Positions 44,981-57,829 are shown, counted from the stretch's first letter. The stretch: 64,000 nt of DNA from Isoetes taiwanensis (GCA_021234155.1 JAJEKV010000022.1:8277961-8341960), one strand, 5' to 3'. Notes: generated by a model from the letters alone, not told the origin. Numbers and translations are program-made.

Positions 44981-46142
44981 TTGCTAGTACAGCCTTCATC
45001 TCGACCGGCCCATCTCTCGAGATGGATCTGGCCTAAACCAATGACACTTCAATCAACCCCAAGTAGCCCCTTTTATTTGGGGCTTTTGATGTGGGCCCGC
45101 TAGATCTAGGGATTCAATTGGGGCATTTTATCCGACCGGCCCATCGCTGAAATTAGGGCAATTTATATTTAATATTTATTAAATTAAATATTGGATGTGC
45201 AAGGAAATTGTGTAAGGAAATTGTATTACATTTAATATGGGGTGAGGTGGCGCTGGCAGCAATTAAGCATCGTTAATTACATTCTTAGGTGGCAAGTTTT
45301 CAGTCCCGAAAGTAAAGGGAAGGCCAAAAGCCTTCCGATTATCCTTTACTACCTCCACTTTGTTTTTCTACGATTAGGGTTCTTATAGTTCTTGCGAATT
45401 CTGGTTTCTTTGCAGCTTTGCTCCGGTGAAAGCCTGGTGTTGTATTGTTTAGGTTTTCTCATCCTTTTCTTATTGAATCGGCAATGGAGCGATTGTTCTG
45501 GCGATTGTCTTCATAGCTGAGGGCTCTAAAACTCTATGAGCAGACATCCATTCTTAGACGACGGATCTATATCTGCTAAGCTTGGATCGGCGAGACTGCT
45601 TAGGGCACTAGCGGAATGCATTTGCGCTCTGGATGAAGCAAGACCACTGTGGCTCAATGTTTTCTTGTGCCATTTTTCTTTTGATCATTGATTCCCGCGG
45701 GGTTTCCTGCCAAGGCGTATGGTGGATTTGCATTCCGACTTGGGACCGGGTTGCCCACTGAAGTCGCTCTGTCAGTTTAATAGTCGATGGCCGGTCTTGA
45801 CCGGTCTTTGTCCTCATGCCTTAAGCGTATCGCCATCACTCTTGCCAAAGCTGGAATATGTTATGGCAATGCAGGGGGTCATGGTGCTGGTATTTGAGTT
45901 GATTTATTCAATGTATGCTTATAGGGCCGATGTCAAAATTCGGTTGGGTTTGAACTGGAGCTTTCACATGCCGAAGACGTATTGTAGATTGACTGCAAAT
46001 TTGCCGGCTCTTGCCAATTTGCTGGTAAGATCTAGATTGAACAGCTTCTAGTGTGATACAAAGATCAGATATGAAGAATGATAGGCCCTAGCTGCACTAG
46101 TCTTTGCCACATGGCAATCAAATGCTTGGTTTCTTGTTTATG
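44981..46142. other. Intergenic, no assignable gene
   Basis: Contains the palindrome-like 'ccggcccatctctcgagatg' near 45005. An open frame at 45719-46051 has no recognisable domain. Nothing else supported. Confidence 0.5.
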
Positions 46143-46500
46143 TTTGCTGCCACAAATTTAGACTCAGCTAGAAACATGGCCATAACTCCCAACTTAAAGC
46201 TCTGTTTTCTACACAAGAATATCCGTTGGAAAGGTCACTGGAAGATGCATAATTGATGCTAGGCATCCATTTTCCAAATTCCTAGCATAAATGGGCCAAA
46301 ACAGTGCCAAATCAGGCAATGTCTTTGCTGCCACAGTTTTACTGTCGGGTAGAAATATGGCCATAATTTCTAAATGAAAGCTCTATTCTCCGTGGAAGAA
46401 CATGTATTGGAAAGGTCATTGGAATGTCCACAAATGATGTTAGGCGTACATTTTCCAAATGCTTAGTATAAATGGGTTAAAACACGGCATAATGAGAAAC
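46143..46500. repeat. Repeat S, two tandem units of about 178 bp
   Basis: Units at about 46143-46322 and 46323-46500 share 'ctttgctgccaca', 'agaaa.atggccataa', 'ttggaaaggtca.tggaa' and 'ccattttccaaat'. A third, diverged copy lies at 37250-37425. Confidence 0.8.
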
Positions 46501-46868
46501 TTCTATGGAGGACATGCCACTACTCACCAAACTTCCTGCAAATATAGCTGATGTGATTAAAGGCAATGGCAGCAAGGGATGCAAAATTTTAACATTGTAG
46601 GTTGATCTATTGCATCTTGAACATATTGTCTTGCTTGCCTCTTGATTATTTACTAAAGTTACTTATTGTCTTTCTTAGTTTTTGCAGACCCTGCTCTACA
46701 TGCCAGTTGCACATTACTGAAATGGGTGCAATCTACAGATACGTTTTCTAAATTATATATGCATCTCTAGCTGGAGCTTTAAAACAATCATTAGCAGATT
46801 TTGCATGCTCTTCACTCTTTCCGTAACACATGTAAGCTGGCAAATCATCTTGGCATTCCTATGCTTGC

Positions 46869-47110
46869 CAGGTGTTTGATAGGGATGTAATATCATGGAA
46901 TTTTATGATTATAAGCTGTGCTCAGAAATAAGCACGAGAAGGAGGTAGTGATGCTCTTTAGGCAAATGCAACTGCTCATAAATGGGTGCACCTGCTTTAT
47001 GTTTTAGGTGTATGTGCATTTGCCTCGGCACTTGGCCAGGATAAATGCATGCATTTGCTTTACATTGTAAGTGTCGCTATATATGCAAAATGTTGGCACA
47101 TAGATGGTGC
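46869..47110 (+). pseudogene. PPR repeat remnant
   Basis: QVFDRDVISWNFMIISCAQK is a clear S/P-type PPR junction (46869-46928). After a stop, and in shifted frames, come DALFRQMQLL, VCAFASALGQDKCMH and IYAKC, the expected next PPR elements. Two or three repeats are left, with several frame slips and no start. It is a relic or one damaged exon of a PPR gene. Confidence 0.65.
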
Positions 47111-47397
47111 ACCAGGGAAAGTTATTGCATGCGCATTGTAACTCTGGATATGTGTGCAAATTGTTGGCACGTATATGGTGATTGGTAACAGGGTAACTGA
47201 GGCTACTTGCTGCATGTGGCTGCAGTGTCAGGAACCTCCTTTCTATAATTTGCATCCTAGTCTATATGTGCTGCTTTTAGACTTGGCACGCCTACATATT
47301 GCCGTGAAGAATGTCTTTATGTTGAGGCTCAAAGAAGAGCTCCAGGTAAAATGTCTTACCTATGCCTGTGCTTAGAGAAGCCTGATTTCTGCTCCTT

Positions 47398-47753
47398 GCT
47401 TATATTGAATTAAGGGTTAGGTGTGCATGTGGTCTTAACCGTGGTCTTTGCTGATATAGTAAAAGTCAGAAGTTGCGTTTGATTAATTGTTCTTCAAAGT
47501 GGTATTCATGTATTTCATTCACTAAATTTATCTAATCATATTTTGCTCCAAGTTCTTATGTAAGCATTGCTTGTTGCTTATATTCAATTAAGGGTTAGGT
47601 GTGCATGTGGTCTTAACCATGGTCTTTGCTGATACAGTGAAAGTCAGAAGTTGCGTTTGATTAATTGTTCTTCAAAGCGGTATTCATGTATTTCATTCAC
47701 TAAATTTATCTAGTCATAGTTTGCTCCAAGTTCTTATGTAAGCGCTGCATGTT
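47398..47753. repeat. Tandem duplication, 178-bp unit
   Basis: 47398-47575 and 47576-47753 are about 95% identical ('gcttatattgaattaagggt...ttatgtaagcattgcttgtt'). Non-coding. Confidence 0.92.
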
Positions 47754-50700
47754 ACAGAAAACTCTTGCTATAAAATATATAGGGTCTTCTTAGCAGAGAT
47801 AACTGCCCATTGGTGAGACTAATTGGTTGGCCTTGCTATTTACGTTTACAAAAGATGAGTAATTCATGTTGTTCACATCTAGAATCTGCAGAAAAGGATA
47901 TAGTTTACTTCTATCTTCATCTGGCAACAAATATAATTTTCCCAAGGGATGCTTCTCTAATGGTATCTAATCAAATATGTAACATAAGCCATGAGTTAAC
48001 ATGATATTAGACATTTTGTTTTGCCCAGGTTCGTTTAGTTCCACTTCTAGTGCTTTGTCTTCAGGTGAGTCCTTCCATGTTAGATGTTTTTTTCTTTGAT
48101 TTATGGCACAATCAGTTCTAGCATAAACGCCATCCTGCATATATAACATCAAGCTCAGGGTTATCTTAGTGTGTCCAGGTCAGAGCACTCTTAATCGTGC
48201 TTTAATTACTCATTATTGGCATAGTAGTTTCTGTTTATGTGTTTACTTAGTAGTTCAAGAAGATTCTACAGAATTGATGTAGAATGTGCAAGAAGAAACT
48301 ATTAAACGGGTCATGCCATATGAGGAATGCCAGTTTGTCTAGTTCAATTTTGCACTATAAGGGCTATTGGAAGGCGCTACATGAGAATTGTGCTTCAACA
48401 AGGCATGTGCAGATTGTAGAGTGTGTGCTTGATCTGGAGATTTAGGGCCCTCTTGCCTTGCCTTGCTTTTTTGAGCAGACGAGTAGTGGAGTTCCCATAC
48501 AGATGTTATGTTTGTTGCCGCGGGTGTCTTTACTTCATACAAATTTACACAGTCTTGAACGGCCATACCTTTGAAAGAGTTTGCTAGATTGGATGAGAGT
48601 TCTTGGGGCCCTCATGTATTTTTGCAGATCAACGCCAATTTCAAGCTGTAGTTGTCTATATCATACTGCAAAAGCCAAGCAAACATGGAGCAGAGAATGC
48701 TGTTGATAGTAAGAAATACTTTAGCTCAGATGTTAATACAAATAGCATTATTCATAACTAGGTGTATGCTGATGCTGCTCAATTATTCCTTCATGTTCTA
48801 TTCAGGTCTTTTCTCCCTTCAGTCTGAACGAAGCCATTTTTCTAAATTCCATCATTATGACGTTGTAACTAGTAGCAGAGGTTTCTCCTGAAACAGGAGA
48901 TGGCTTGCCTCACTTGCAACGATTGGCCCTAATCAAAGCTCATCTGTAATCACCCTGTAAGTTTTAATAGAGGATATTGAGTTGTTCAGAGCAAAATCAG
49001 GCAGATGCTCCAGGTAAAATTTCGTTTGTTGTTCTAGTGTTTTTGCTTTTTCTGGTAGTGTTTTCTATGTTGGTTGAATCTTTCTTCGTCCTCTTATTAA
49101 GGAACAATTGTGAAGAATTCTAGGTAACATGCAAGGTTATGCTTGTGCTTGGAGTGGTTAGAAATAGAATATATCTGTAGAATTTCTTATGGTGAATGTT
49201 AGCAGCATGTGCATGCATGTAGCGTCTCAGTTTAACTTGCATTGATGAATATTTCATAGATGCTCTTTACATAAGGACAGTTCACTGTACTTCCTATATT
49301 TTTACTGGTCTAAGCATCTTTGCAAATCAGGTGTAAATGCACATGTTGTTTGTTCTCTTATTTACCACTGCCTTTCCAATTCAAAATACCAAACAAAATG
49401 TCCTTATCTGCAGACGATGCCATAGAAGACCTATCAGGTATTAGTAGCTCTTGAGCACGATAGCTTCCTGAATTGGTGCGCCTCCAGAAGATAGTGCCAC
49501 CGAAGAAGGGATTCATGAGACATGCAGTTGGAGCTAGAGGCATTGCCTTGAGTGTCTTTAAAATGCAGCATCTCAAAGGAAAAACCATCTCATGCTTTGC
49601 TTCAGCTGTGAGAGAAGAATATAAATCGTTATAATTTTCGTGCATATGGGGAACAAGCACAACATCAGCAAAAAGAAGCAACTAGAATGATGGATAGTTC
49701 TTCTTGAAAAGGACCATTTGAGGAACTTCTGCAGGTATTGAGCAGCTTTGCAGACAAGATGCTATTCCATAACATGTTTTGTGTCCTGCATTACTGTCAT
49801 AAATTTTGTGGAAGTAATTATGGAACAATACCAAAGTTCAACATTATTATTTTTATTTGGATTTGTTGTTTGCAAGCTTAAACTACAGAGCACTGTTGCA
49901 TTTTAAATGTCTTTATTTGGATAGCACGTGTATGATCTTTTAGACAACCTTACAATTTGTTGGTATAAATATTTTTATTTTCAGAGACATTTGCATTTGA
50001 TGTTTTTTTGAGCAAAATGGATGTGTCGTTGTCTTATCGTCTCAAAATTGATGACAAGATCTTCTGCGTTTTGGTTTTAGCATCTTGACTATTTTAGGCT
50101 GCCTTCAGGGCCATTCTTTCATTTCTAGGGCCATTCTTTCATTTCTGACTATAAGAAATTTGCAAAGACAATCTAAGGCTAAATGGAAATGCATCTTGAG
50201 GTACATCATCAGATATTAAGGACAAAATGCAAAAACATGGCCTCCAACCGTTGAAATTCAACATTTCCAAATTGGCCAAAACGTTGCCCCAAGACTTCAA
50301 GGACATTTTTTGTTTTTAATCTACAAACTCCCCTTAGATTTTTATTTTATGCAAATACTTCGTTGATAAAATAGGCATGTAAGGTCACATGGAGGGTTGC
50401 TCTCGGGTCCCCCGAAGGTGTGCTTGCATATTTGTTGTTTTGTTATCTCGTAAAAACAAATGCGAGGTTCAAACCTTTTGCCCTCGAGATTGTCTGTGGG
50501 TTTAACTTTAAATATCTAGTTTGTACTAATACAACTATGTTCTGACCTTAACAATGTTGCATGAGTTCTGCCAAGCTAAGAATGGATTTCCTGTGATTAG
50601 GCACTAGTTTCGACACAAATAGATTTTGCATGATAGTGTTATTGGTGCATCATGTGTTTGAAATTTAAAATTTTCTCACTATATGCTTGCATAAACTAAA

Positions 50701-51098
50701 ACCCCAAACAAAGGTACAAAGAATGGCCTTTAAGACCCTTAATTAGTCCTTAAAATGTGAGGCCCTAAGATCAGACCCAGGTTCTGCTTGCTTCATCACA
50801 TCTCTCTCCCTCGGGCCTATAGTTGAATTGGGTAAAACGCGCCGCCGACAGCGGTGATATTGTAGGTATCTTACATGTTCATTTTTCTTATTAACATATC
50901 CATTGTTTTCTTCCTAAAGATTTTTAATCGATAATGCACATGTTGTTCTAGTTTTTGTTCAACGTAGTTGTGCAATTGCAATGTCAAGTTCATTTTCTTG
51001 GTTCAATATAGTTGTGCAATTGATATTGCAATATCAAACTACAATTTCTAACTTAATTCTTGACACTCAACTTTAGATATTGATCTGTTTAAGCTTGG
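47754..51098. other. 3.3 kb without an assignable gene
   Basis: AT-rich. It contains a 20-bp exact tandem repeat at 50107-50146 ('agggccattctttcatttct' twice). Open frames (for example 49358-49681 minus) show no domain I recognise. Confidence 0.5.
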
Positions 51099-51202
51099 AT
51101 TTTGCTCCAAGATATCCGTGAACCATAGTTCATAAATCCATTGATAGTACAAAAACTTGTATATATATATATATATATATATATACAAGAAAATTAGCAC
51201 GT
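51099..51202. repeat. 45-bp motif, (TA)n and 'acaagaaaattagcacgtcc' tail
   Basis: The motif copy (51100-51155) leads into CTTG(TA)n CAAG (51157-51188) and then 'aaaattagcacgtcc'. Unit A begins directly after this tail. Confidence 0.8.
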
Positions 51203-51299
51203 CCTTGAGGTCAGAGTTAACATGCAAAGCATGTTTCATCAGAAAAAAACTTTTAGCCTATCAGATAAGCTATGCATGTTATACCTGAGTTCTCAAAAA

Positions 51300-52854
51300 G
51301 AGATACTATTACTGCGTGCTCCAACAGATGCATCAGGTATGTTGATATTCTCAATCCCTGTCATATTAGTAGCCATTTTCACCAATTTTGGTGGCCTAAG
51401 TATGCCTCATAATGGCTTTATATTATTATTTTGGTTTCTCTTTTAGCGGGGTATAACCAAAGGCCGCTATTATCATGTAAGATGGTCCATCAAGAATTTC
51501 CCGGATTTGATAGTCTTTTCAATGATGTCAATGAAATTTAGAATTACCAAACTCCTGTTTGAAATTAGCATTTTCATTTTCAGCCAATCTGTGAGTCATT
51601 CTGAACATGAGATCCCGTAACTTAAGATACCCAATATATGAAATGACAACTTTCCTTATCGGATCCGAGGCCAACCATCCGCCATAAATGCAAATCTCAT
51701 CCCAATTCTCTTATTTCAGCCATATTTTGTCCAAATTATTAAACATGAACCGCACCATATGGTCAAACCAAATGATATTATCGGGACATTTCTCATCCGT
51801 CACCTGATCACGGTTGCATCTGTAAAATGGGCGCGATGTTCTCCAAATACGCCGGGTAAAATCAATCCTTGGCTCATTGGTTTTGGCCATATGGCCCTTC
51901 CGTCCAATGTACGCTTCATTTCCAATTTGGCATTTCTTTTCAAGAAGTGAAATAAAATTTGAAAGGTAGCTTAACATTTATTTTCCCCGATATGTTTTGT
52001 AAACGAAATGGAATCCCTCTCACCTTTATTAACTTCTTCGGGGACTTAAACGTGCTAGCATGATAAACGATTCTTTACTAATTGAGCCAGAATTCCCAAG
52101 TTCTTGCTAGCCCACAAAGATCTGCTGAAATTGATCCCCATGGATCTCAATATTCCTACTAGACATAATAGGAAAGTCGCCACAATTGAACAAGTTCAAC
52201 TCCTTAAGATTTGTAGGTTTCATTTCCTCCATAATTTTATCCTCCTCGAAGAAGGAACAACATTACCTATGCTAGGCCCAGTAAATTGATCCGTACAATC
52301 CGCATCATCAATATCAAACAGACAATTGTCCAAGGAAACAGCGGGCTCATCAGTTTTTTCCATGCTAGTATCCACTTTGTTGTTTGGAGTGTAAGTATAC
52401 TTGAGTGAATTACTGTTTTTCCAGTAGCTTAAGCCTTTAATAAAAGCAAGTAAATCTTGCAAGTCCTTGCTATCCGCATCCATGTGAGCACTTGGAAGCT
52501 TCTTGTAAGTATCCACAATCAAGTCATGACATCTACCATAATCAGCATCTTTAAAACTTGAAACTAATCCAAGCATGTTGTTGAATCCAAGGAACAAAAC
52601 CACTGACATATCTCCATCACCTAGTGTGCATTCTTTGCAGATAATTAAGTTATGTACCTATTGTAATTTGATGCAAGCCATGACAGCTTGGACAGCTTTG
52701 TTGGGTGCCAAAATACCTGCTGCAGAATATCCCAGCCTTGATAATTCAGGAAGCCAATTAGGTCTACCAAGTTGGAATTTTGGAGACCAGGTTTGTTGAA
52801 TGTTAACAAAGATGGTTGAAGAGACCAAAGATCATTATTTTGAGCAACAGCTTC
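51300..52854 (-). pseudogene. ORF1 exon 2, copy 1, frameshifted
   Basis: Equivalent to the intact 60128-61678. It opens after acceptor TTTAG at 52855 (EAVAQNND..., frame lost near 52805) and passes the same in-frame TAG (52658-52660). It is readable from the following MSVVLFLGFNNMLG (52609) to about 52220, then breaks repeatedly. Most breaks are at places where copy 2 has CAG or CTG (for example 'atctggcc' there is 'atccgcc' here), so they may be consensus errors and not real mutations. Confidence 0.8.
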
Positions 52855-52937
52855 CTAAATAAAGCATAAAAATCAGTATAAAAGAAATTATAAGAGAAGG
52901 TATAAGTGAAAGTATAAGAGAACAAACTTAAAGCACT

Positions 52938-53118
52938 AGTCCCAATGACCTCTATGGTTCACACCAGTAAAACCAGTGATTCAAAATGGGGAGATATATA
53001 AATTGGCCTAGCCAAGACCTCATGCATTAACCAGACATCCAAGGAGTCCTATACTAACTAAATAGGAAACCTGAATTTATTGAACCCTAAAAAGGGAAAC
53101 CATAGAGGTCATGGGACT
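52938..53118. repeat. Inverted repeat within the ORF1 intron
   Basis: AGTCCC(A)ATGACCTCTATGGTT at 52938-52959 pairs with its complement at 53097-53118, leaving a loop of about 137 nt. It is conserved in copy 2 at 61762-61942. It could be a small nested element or an RNA hairpin. Confidence 0.75.
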
Positions 53119-53940
53119 GAAAATCATAAAGGATTAACCATATTAACTATGTCCAAGTCACCAATAATATTAGATTAATCCCAAGCATTTAAAATTGCCA
53201 AAATGATGCTCAAACAATTAACTGCAAACAATCAGCCAGCTACTAAAGCCACATCAATTAGTTAACTCATATCAATCCATATTATTCAATCTACCATGTG
53301 TAGCAAAATAACATAATAAATATTCAAACAGATCCAATTATAGCACAATTCCACAATCAAGTATTAAGACCATTATAAGAACAAACCTACACAGATTTAG
53401 ACCACATAATTATAGGAAAAATAGACCAGATATTTATTGCAAAGAAAATCTTTAAAAATAGTCAAGTTTCATAACAGTAGCAAAATGTATCCATCAAATA
53501 GAATAACCCTGAACAGATTTAAAGTAATATCTTACCATTCAAATAGTGTATTACATAAAAACTCACACATAAATGGTTCATAAGCAAGTAAAAATCGTTC
53601 ATAAGCCAGTTACCATCTTCAAACATCATAATAACAATGCAGGAGAAGAGAGGTCGGTTACCTGCAGCAAATAGCACTTATTAGCCTAAAGAGGGTAAGA
53701 AATACTAATGCTAGCAGGTAAGCTATGAACTCTCTTGGCATTTCTGCCCTTTACCCACAGAATTTACATACTGAAAATTAATAATGTAATTTAAAGTCAA
53801 CCCAAAGCTATCATACATCTTGCATTTAAATAATTTATGAACAGATCAAAATTGCTGTACCATTGTAACCCAGATATAAGCTGCAGTAATAGTCTCTTAT
53901 GAAAATTCAGACCATCTAAGTATAAATAATACGAGCAAAC

Positions 53941-54285
53941 CTGATTTGGTTGAATTTCATTGCTAGAGTCCTCTTCATTGTCAGAGTCTGCTACAATCTC
54001 CACATTAGAATCAGCCACAATGACCACATTACTGCCAGAAGTTTCTGCTACTTTGGAGACATTCCCACAAGGATTCAGGCTTGGAACAAACTTCAAGATA
54101 CCCATGTCACCTTTGGCCCTATTTGGATCTAATCCATGCTGTCTGCACAGATCAATTAACTGTGCTTTACTCGGTTGTGGACTGCTGTGCTCTATCCCAT
54201 GTCTCCTCAGAAATTCAATAAGTTTGGGCCTAGTTTGCCCCTTATTACCAGCGCCCTCTGGTCGGCCACACTTACTCATGCTCAA
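53941..54285 (-). CDS. ORF1 exon 1, SAP-like domain protein
   Basis: 115 codons from ATG 54285 to NEIQPNQ, then a good donor (CAG|GTTTGC). Residues 1-20 are basic and Gly-rich (KCGRPEGAGNKGQTR). Residues 20-52 (KLIEFLRRHGI...KAQLIDLCRQHGL) resemble a helix-extension-helix SAP/LEM-type DNA-binding motif. The tail is acidic (DSDNEEDSSNE). Phase 0 matches exon 2, which starts GAAGCTGTT after an intron of 1086 bp. The product may bind nucleic acid of the element, comparable to an ORF1 or gag-like protein, but that is inference. The start is supported by a basic N-terminus and the lack of an upstream frame. This copy is clean; the same exon in copy 2 is damaged. Confidence 0.65.
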
Positions 54286-55742
54286 GCTTTCCGAATTGGG
54301 AAACTAAGTCTATTTATACTGTCTATTTGCTAAAACCAATTAAGGAGATTTTAAGCCCTTAATCCCATACGCTAAAGCAGAAATTACAAGAACGTCCAGA
54401 TAAAGTGAAACTTACGAGATATCTACAAGAAATATACTAGAAATAATCCAGAATTACTCACGAAAATGAAATAAAAATTGCATTATCAGTACCTGTAGCT
54501 TTCGAGCTCAGAAGGCAACCAAATATGATTGCATACATGCAGCCGTCAACAGCAGTTTCCAGAAGAGTCATCTCCAGTTAGTTACAGATCATTTAGTCAC
54601 TGCCCAAGTCACGCTTGTCCGCCAACAGAGCATTAGGGTTCGTCCATCGATTAGGGTTCGTCAAAAGATAAGGGTACATATTACTGTATAATATAATATA
54701 ATTTCACCACTAACAATAAGATTACCAACATATGACCTTTAAAACAATCCTTTTTTAAGCCCAATTTTTTCTATTCAGCCCACATGCGCACCCTACATAC
54801 ACCTTTAACACCCATTGCATACTTAGGTTTTAAATTATGTCCCCATAATTTTGCCATAATCACCACATGACCATTGCCCCTAGTTAACTTACTGCATTCC
54901 AACAAGATGTTAGTATGCCAATTTCATGATATACATTTCTTCCTAGTTGTCAAAATAACCTCCTTATATCCATATCTTTACTTCACGTTCTTGCTATTGT
55001 CCACTAGGTGGTCTTTCATTACCTTGATAATCTTTAGGAGTAAAATTAACCTATTCAGGTTAAGGGCCCAGACTATCATCAAGGCCATTAATGAGTTCCT
55101 AGAAGCATACCTCTGGTATCGAAATTATCTTTGATCATAGTCCCTTTATTGAAACCCTCATACATATTGGAATATCATCATCAACAACTCGTCCCCAATA
55201 TTCAGTCCCAATTAATATTCCTATAGTATCAAATTAACCTTTGCCCCTACTTCCATTGCTGCAACCTAAAAGGATATTAACCAGCCAACATCATAAATGC
55301 TGCAAATGTTCATTAGTCCTAAGTAAAACCAAGAAAGTCTAACTATATTATAACTTAAGAAAAAATGTCCGAATTCATTTACATAGCACTAGACAATCAA
55401 GTGGCAACAAATTATCATTACCAAAGTCAACCATCATACTATCAACCATTATTGTGGGATATGCATACCATACAGAAACACCATCAAGCCCAAGGAGCAA
55501 CAACATTTTTATTTAATGCATAGGTTAATTTTAAGAGAACAAGTTCATTCCAACATAATGTTGCAATGTTCCAAGTCATATAGATAAATTGATCCCCTTA
55601 TCCTAGACAAGGTACCATCACCATATTAGTTGCATTTATAGGATCAGGAGACATGTCCATGGACAACTAAGACCACTACATATGGATTAGAGGATGGTAT
55701 TAAAGACTTAAAGGGAACTAAGGCTAATGACCAGAGTAAGAT

Positions 55743-55779
<37 letters not shown>

Positions 55780-56256
55780 GCCTCCTACCGGAGGGCAGAT
55801 AAGGTCCCATATGATAGCAAAAAAGGATTGGAGGATCCCTTTGCTAGCAAAGGGACCCTCCTGCCGACTAAGAGTTAAAGGTTGTCTCTAAGGGACATTA
55901 GTGCAAACAAAGAATTGGTTGGGTTCATACAGAATTGTATCGAAAATGCTTGCACTACATAGATTGAATAGTTAAGGAAGAAACTAATAGTCTATATCCA
56001 ATTAATTTGGTTCCAAAATAATTAAGAATAATACCAACCGTATATGCCCATTTTATTCTGGTTTCGAATTAACTGCAGAGTTCTTATCCAAGGCATATAA
56101 TAATTATTAGCATAGCTGCTACCCTACGCTTGTAATAATTAGAGTAGTCATATCATAATAGCATTAGCTCATATATTGAGCGCCTATATTTATGGTTAAT
56201 CCCGGCCAGAGTAACCCTTTCCTTTTCCAGTCGATAGCTATTTCATATTCCAAGCA
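54286..56256. other. AT-rich divergent intergenic region between ORF1 (-) and B3 gene (+)
   Basis: No gene. The part 54692-54876 recurs inverted at 63835-64000, and 55609-55728 recurs at 63695-63812. A (TA)n array lies at 55745-55775. A GC-richer block at 55776-55875 has small inverted repeats (cctaccggagggcag; ccctttgctagcaaaggg). Promoters of both genes should be here, but I see no unambiguous TATA box. Confidence 0.6.
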
Positions 56257-57183
56257 ATGGCGACAGTGTTTCTTGTAGATGTCAAGTTCGGTCACCTTCT
56301 GGTAAGCTAAAACCATGCTGATTCATAATATCTTAAGCTTAGTTTCAGTACGCAGACTTTCGCTGTTAACACAATCGAGATTTTTGCAGGAAGCAGAGGG
56401 GATAATGCTTGCCAAAGATCAGTATATCGTTGGTGTAGGCCCAAATCGAAAGGAGTACAGTATTTACATAGCATCAGTAGGCGGTCGAACATTCTTCACT
56501 GAAGGCTGGGAATCCTTTTTACAAGGAAACAATATGGTGGATGGAACCGCACTTTTATGCAGCATATCAGAAAATGGAACACGTCTAACCGCCCAGATAT
56601 GTGATGGAAATTATCGTGTGAAACCCATCGGAAATTGGCAAGTGGGAAACTCCAGTCATAGTACACCATCAAAGAATCGGGCAGGCATTAATGATCGGCG
56701 GGGTGCAACAGATACACCCAGAAATAACAAGTTTGATACACCCAGAAATAACAAGTTTGATTCATCCGATGATGATGATTCATCTGATGAGGATGAACCC
56801 CCATCCCATCAGCCCTTCCGAGTCGCTCTCCTCAGAGCAAATATAAATAGAGGCTTGGTATGTTTATGCTTTTGATTCCATCCATTACTTTAAAATACTT
56901 TATTATTTTCCATTATTTGCTTGAGTAGGTACTCGAGAATGAGAACAAATGGCGTAGTCCACCAAAGGGATATACTGTTGACATCTATGGACCAGGAAAT
57001 CAGAAGAGCTCACTGGTAGCAAAGAGTAGCCGAAGCTGTCTTGGTGTTGGCTGGAATGGTTTTAAGAAAAAGTATGGTTTAAGCCTTGGAGATGTTCTTG
57101 AGTTTACATACACTGGAAAGAAATTTACATGGAACATGAAGATACTGAAGGGCGCAGCATTGCACAAATTAAGGAAGGTTTAA
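56257..57183 (+). CDS. B3-domain protein, three exons, intact (255 aa)
   Basis: Exon 1 is 56257-56301 (MATVFLVDVKFGHLL), exon 2 is 56390-56857 and exon 3 is 56929-57183. Both introns are GT..AG, phase 0, and the frame is open to TAA. Residues about 16-95 form a first B3-like domain (IYIASVGGRTFFTEGWESFL, then DGTALLCSI). Residues 125-155 form a linker with a duplicated DTPRNNKF and an acidic DSSDDDDSSDEDEPP run. Residues 172-250 form a second B3-like domain (GWNGFKKKYGLSLGDVLEF). Plant B3 domains bind DNA; the GW..F..x..L..GD..xF pattern is typical of the REM/VRN1 branch. It is convergent with the reverse transcriptase gene and enclosed by the two A units. It may be host-derived cargo or an element regulator. 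It is the cleanest gene in the window. Confidence 0.8.
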
Positions 57184-57829
57184 CCACAGTCTGTTATGAC
57201 TATGAACATTAGTACTATGCTGTATATTCCCTATATATGTTAAGAAATAGTCTATGTGCCAATTTTTCAAAACTATTGGCTACAGATTTTTGTAATTTTT
57301 GCTAACTATATAACCATACTACAGACATGCATGTAGCTTTGTTGTAATACTCTATTAAATCCAGTTTTTCAAAGTAATAATATCAAACAGTTGTATTTAC
57401 TCAGTTAGTTTTCTGTTAACTAAGGTTTATAAAGTTTCCAACAAATAACAGCATACATTGCACCAAATGACACAAGTACTTATTTATCTCAGAAACTGAT
57501 TCCACACACCTCAAAGATTGTATCAGATATCATAAACTTCCTTTGTAAGCAGTACCAAAAGTATTAATAACCCATAGAGAAGAGTCCACAGCTACCAATA
57601 AAGACTATGATTCCCATGAATGGGAATTCCTTTGCTAAGTATATTATACTAACATGATTCCATTCAGCCTATATACCAGATCATTGATCATACAAATCAA
57701 TCTTAGGAACCATTCTTTACTCAAGAACTTTGAGTATCTTGTGTCCAAATTTTATTCTTACCAAAACCTTTGCAATTAACTCAATAAATCCCTATGCTTG
57801 GGAAATCATTTAACCCTTAAATCAAAATA
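57184..57829. other. Convergent 3' flanks, no gene
   Basis: AT-rich sequence between the B3 stop codon and the RT stop codon, expected to hold both polyadenylation regions. No repeat or ORF of note. Confidence 0.6.

Larger units (their letters stand above)
51203..55728 (-). mobile_element. Unit A, copy 1 (4.5 kb), part of a large multi-gene element
   Basis: Direct repeat of 60039-63812. Homology starts at 'ccttgaggtcagagttaaca' in both. Copy 1 is complete at its right side; copy 2 lacks the part equivalent to 54868-55608. It contains the two-exon ORF1 gene on the minus strand and an AT-rich 5' flank. Its left edge borders a (TA)n-linked tail instead of the reverse transcriptase gene found left of copy 2. 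Confidence 0.85.
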
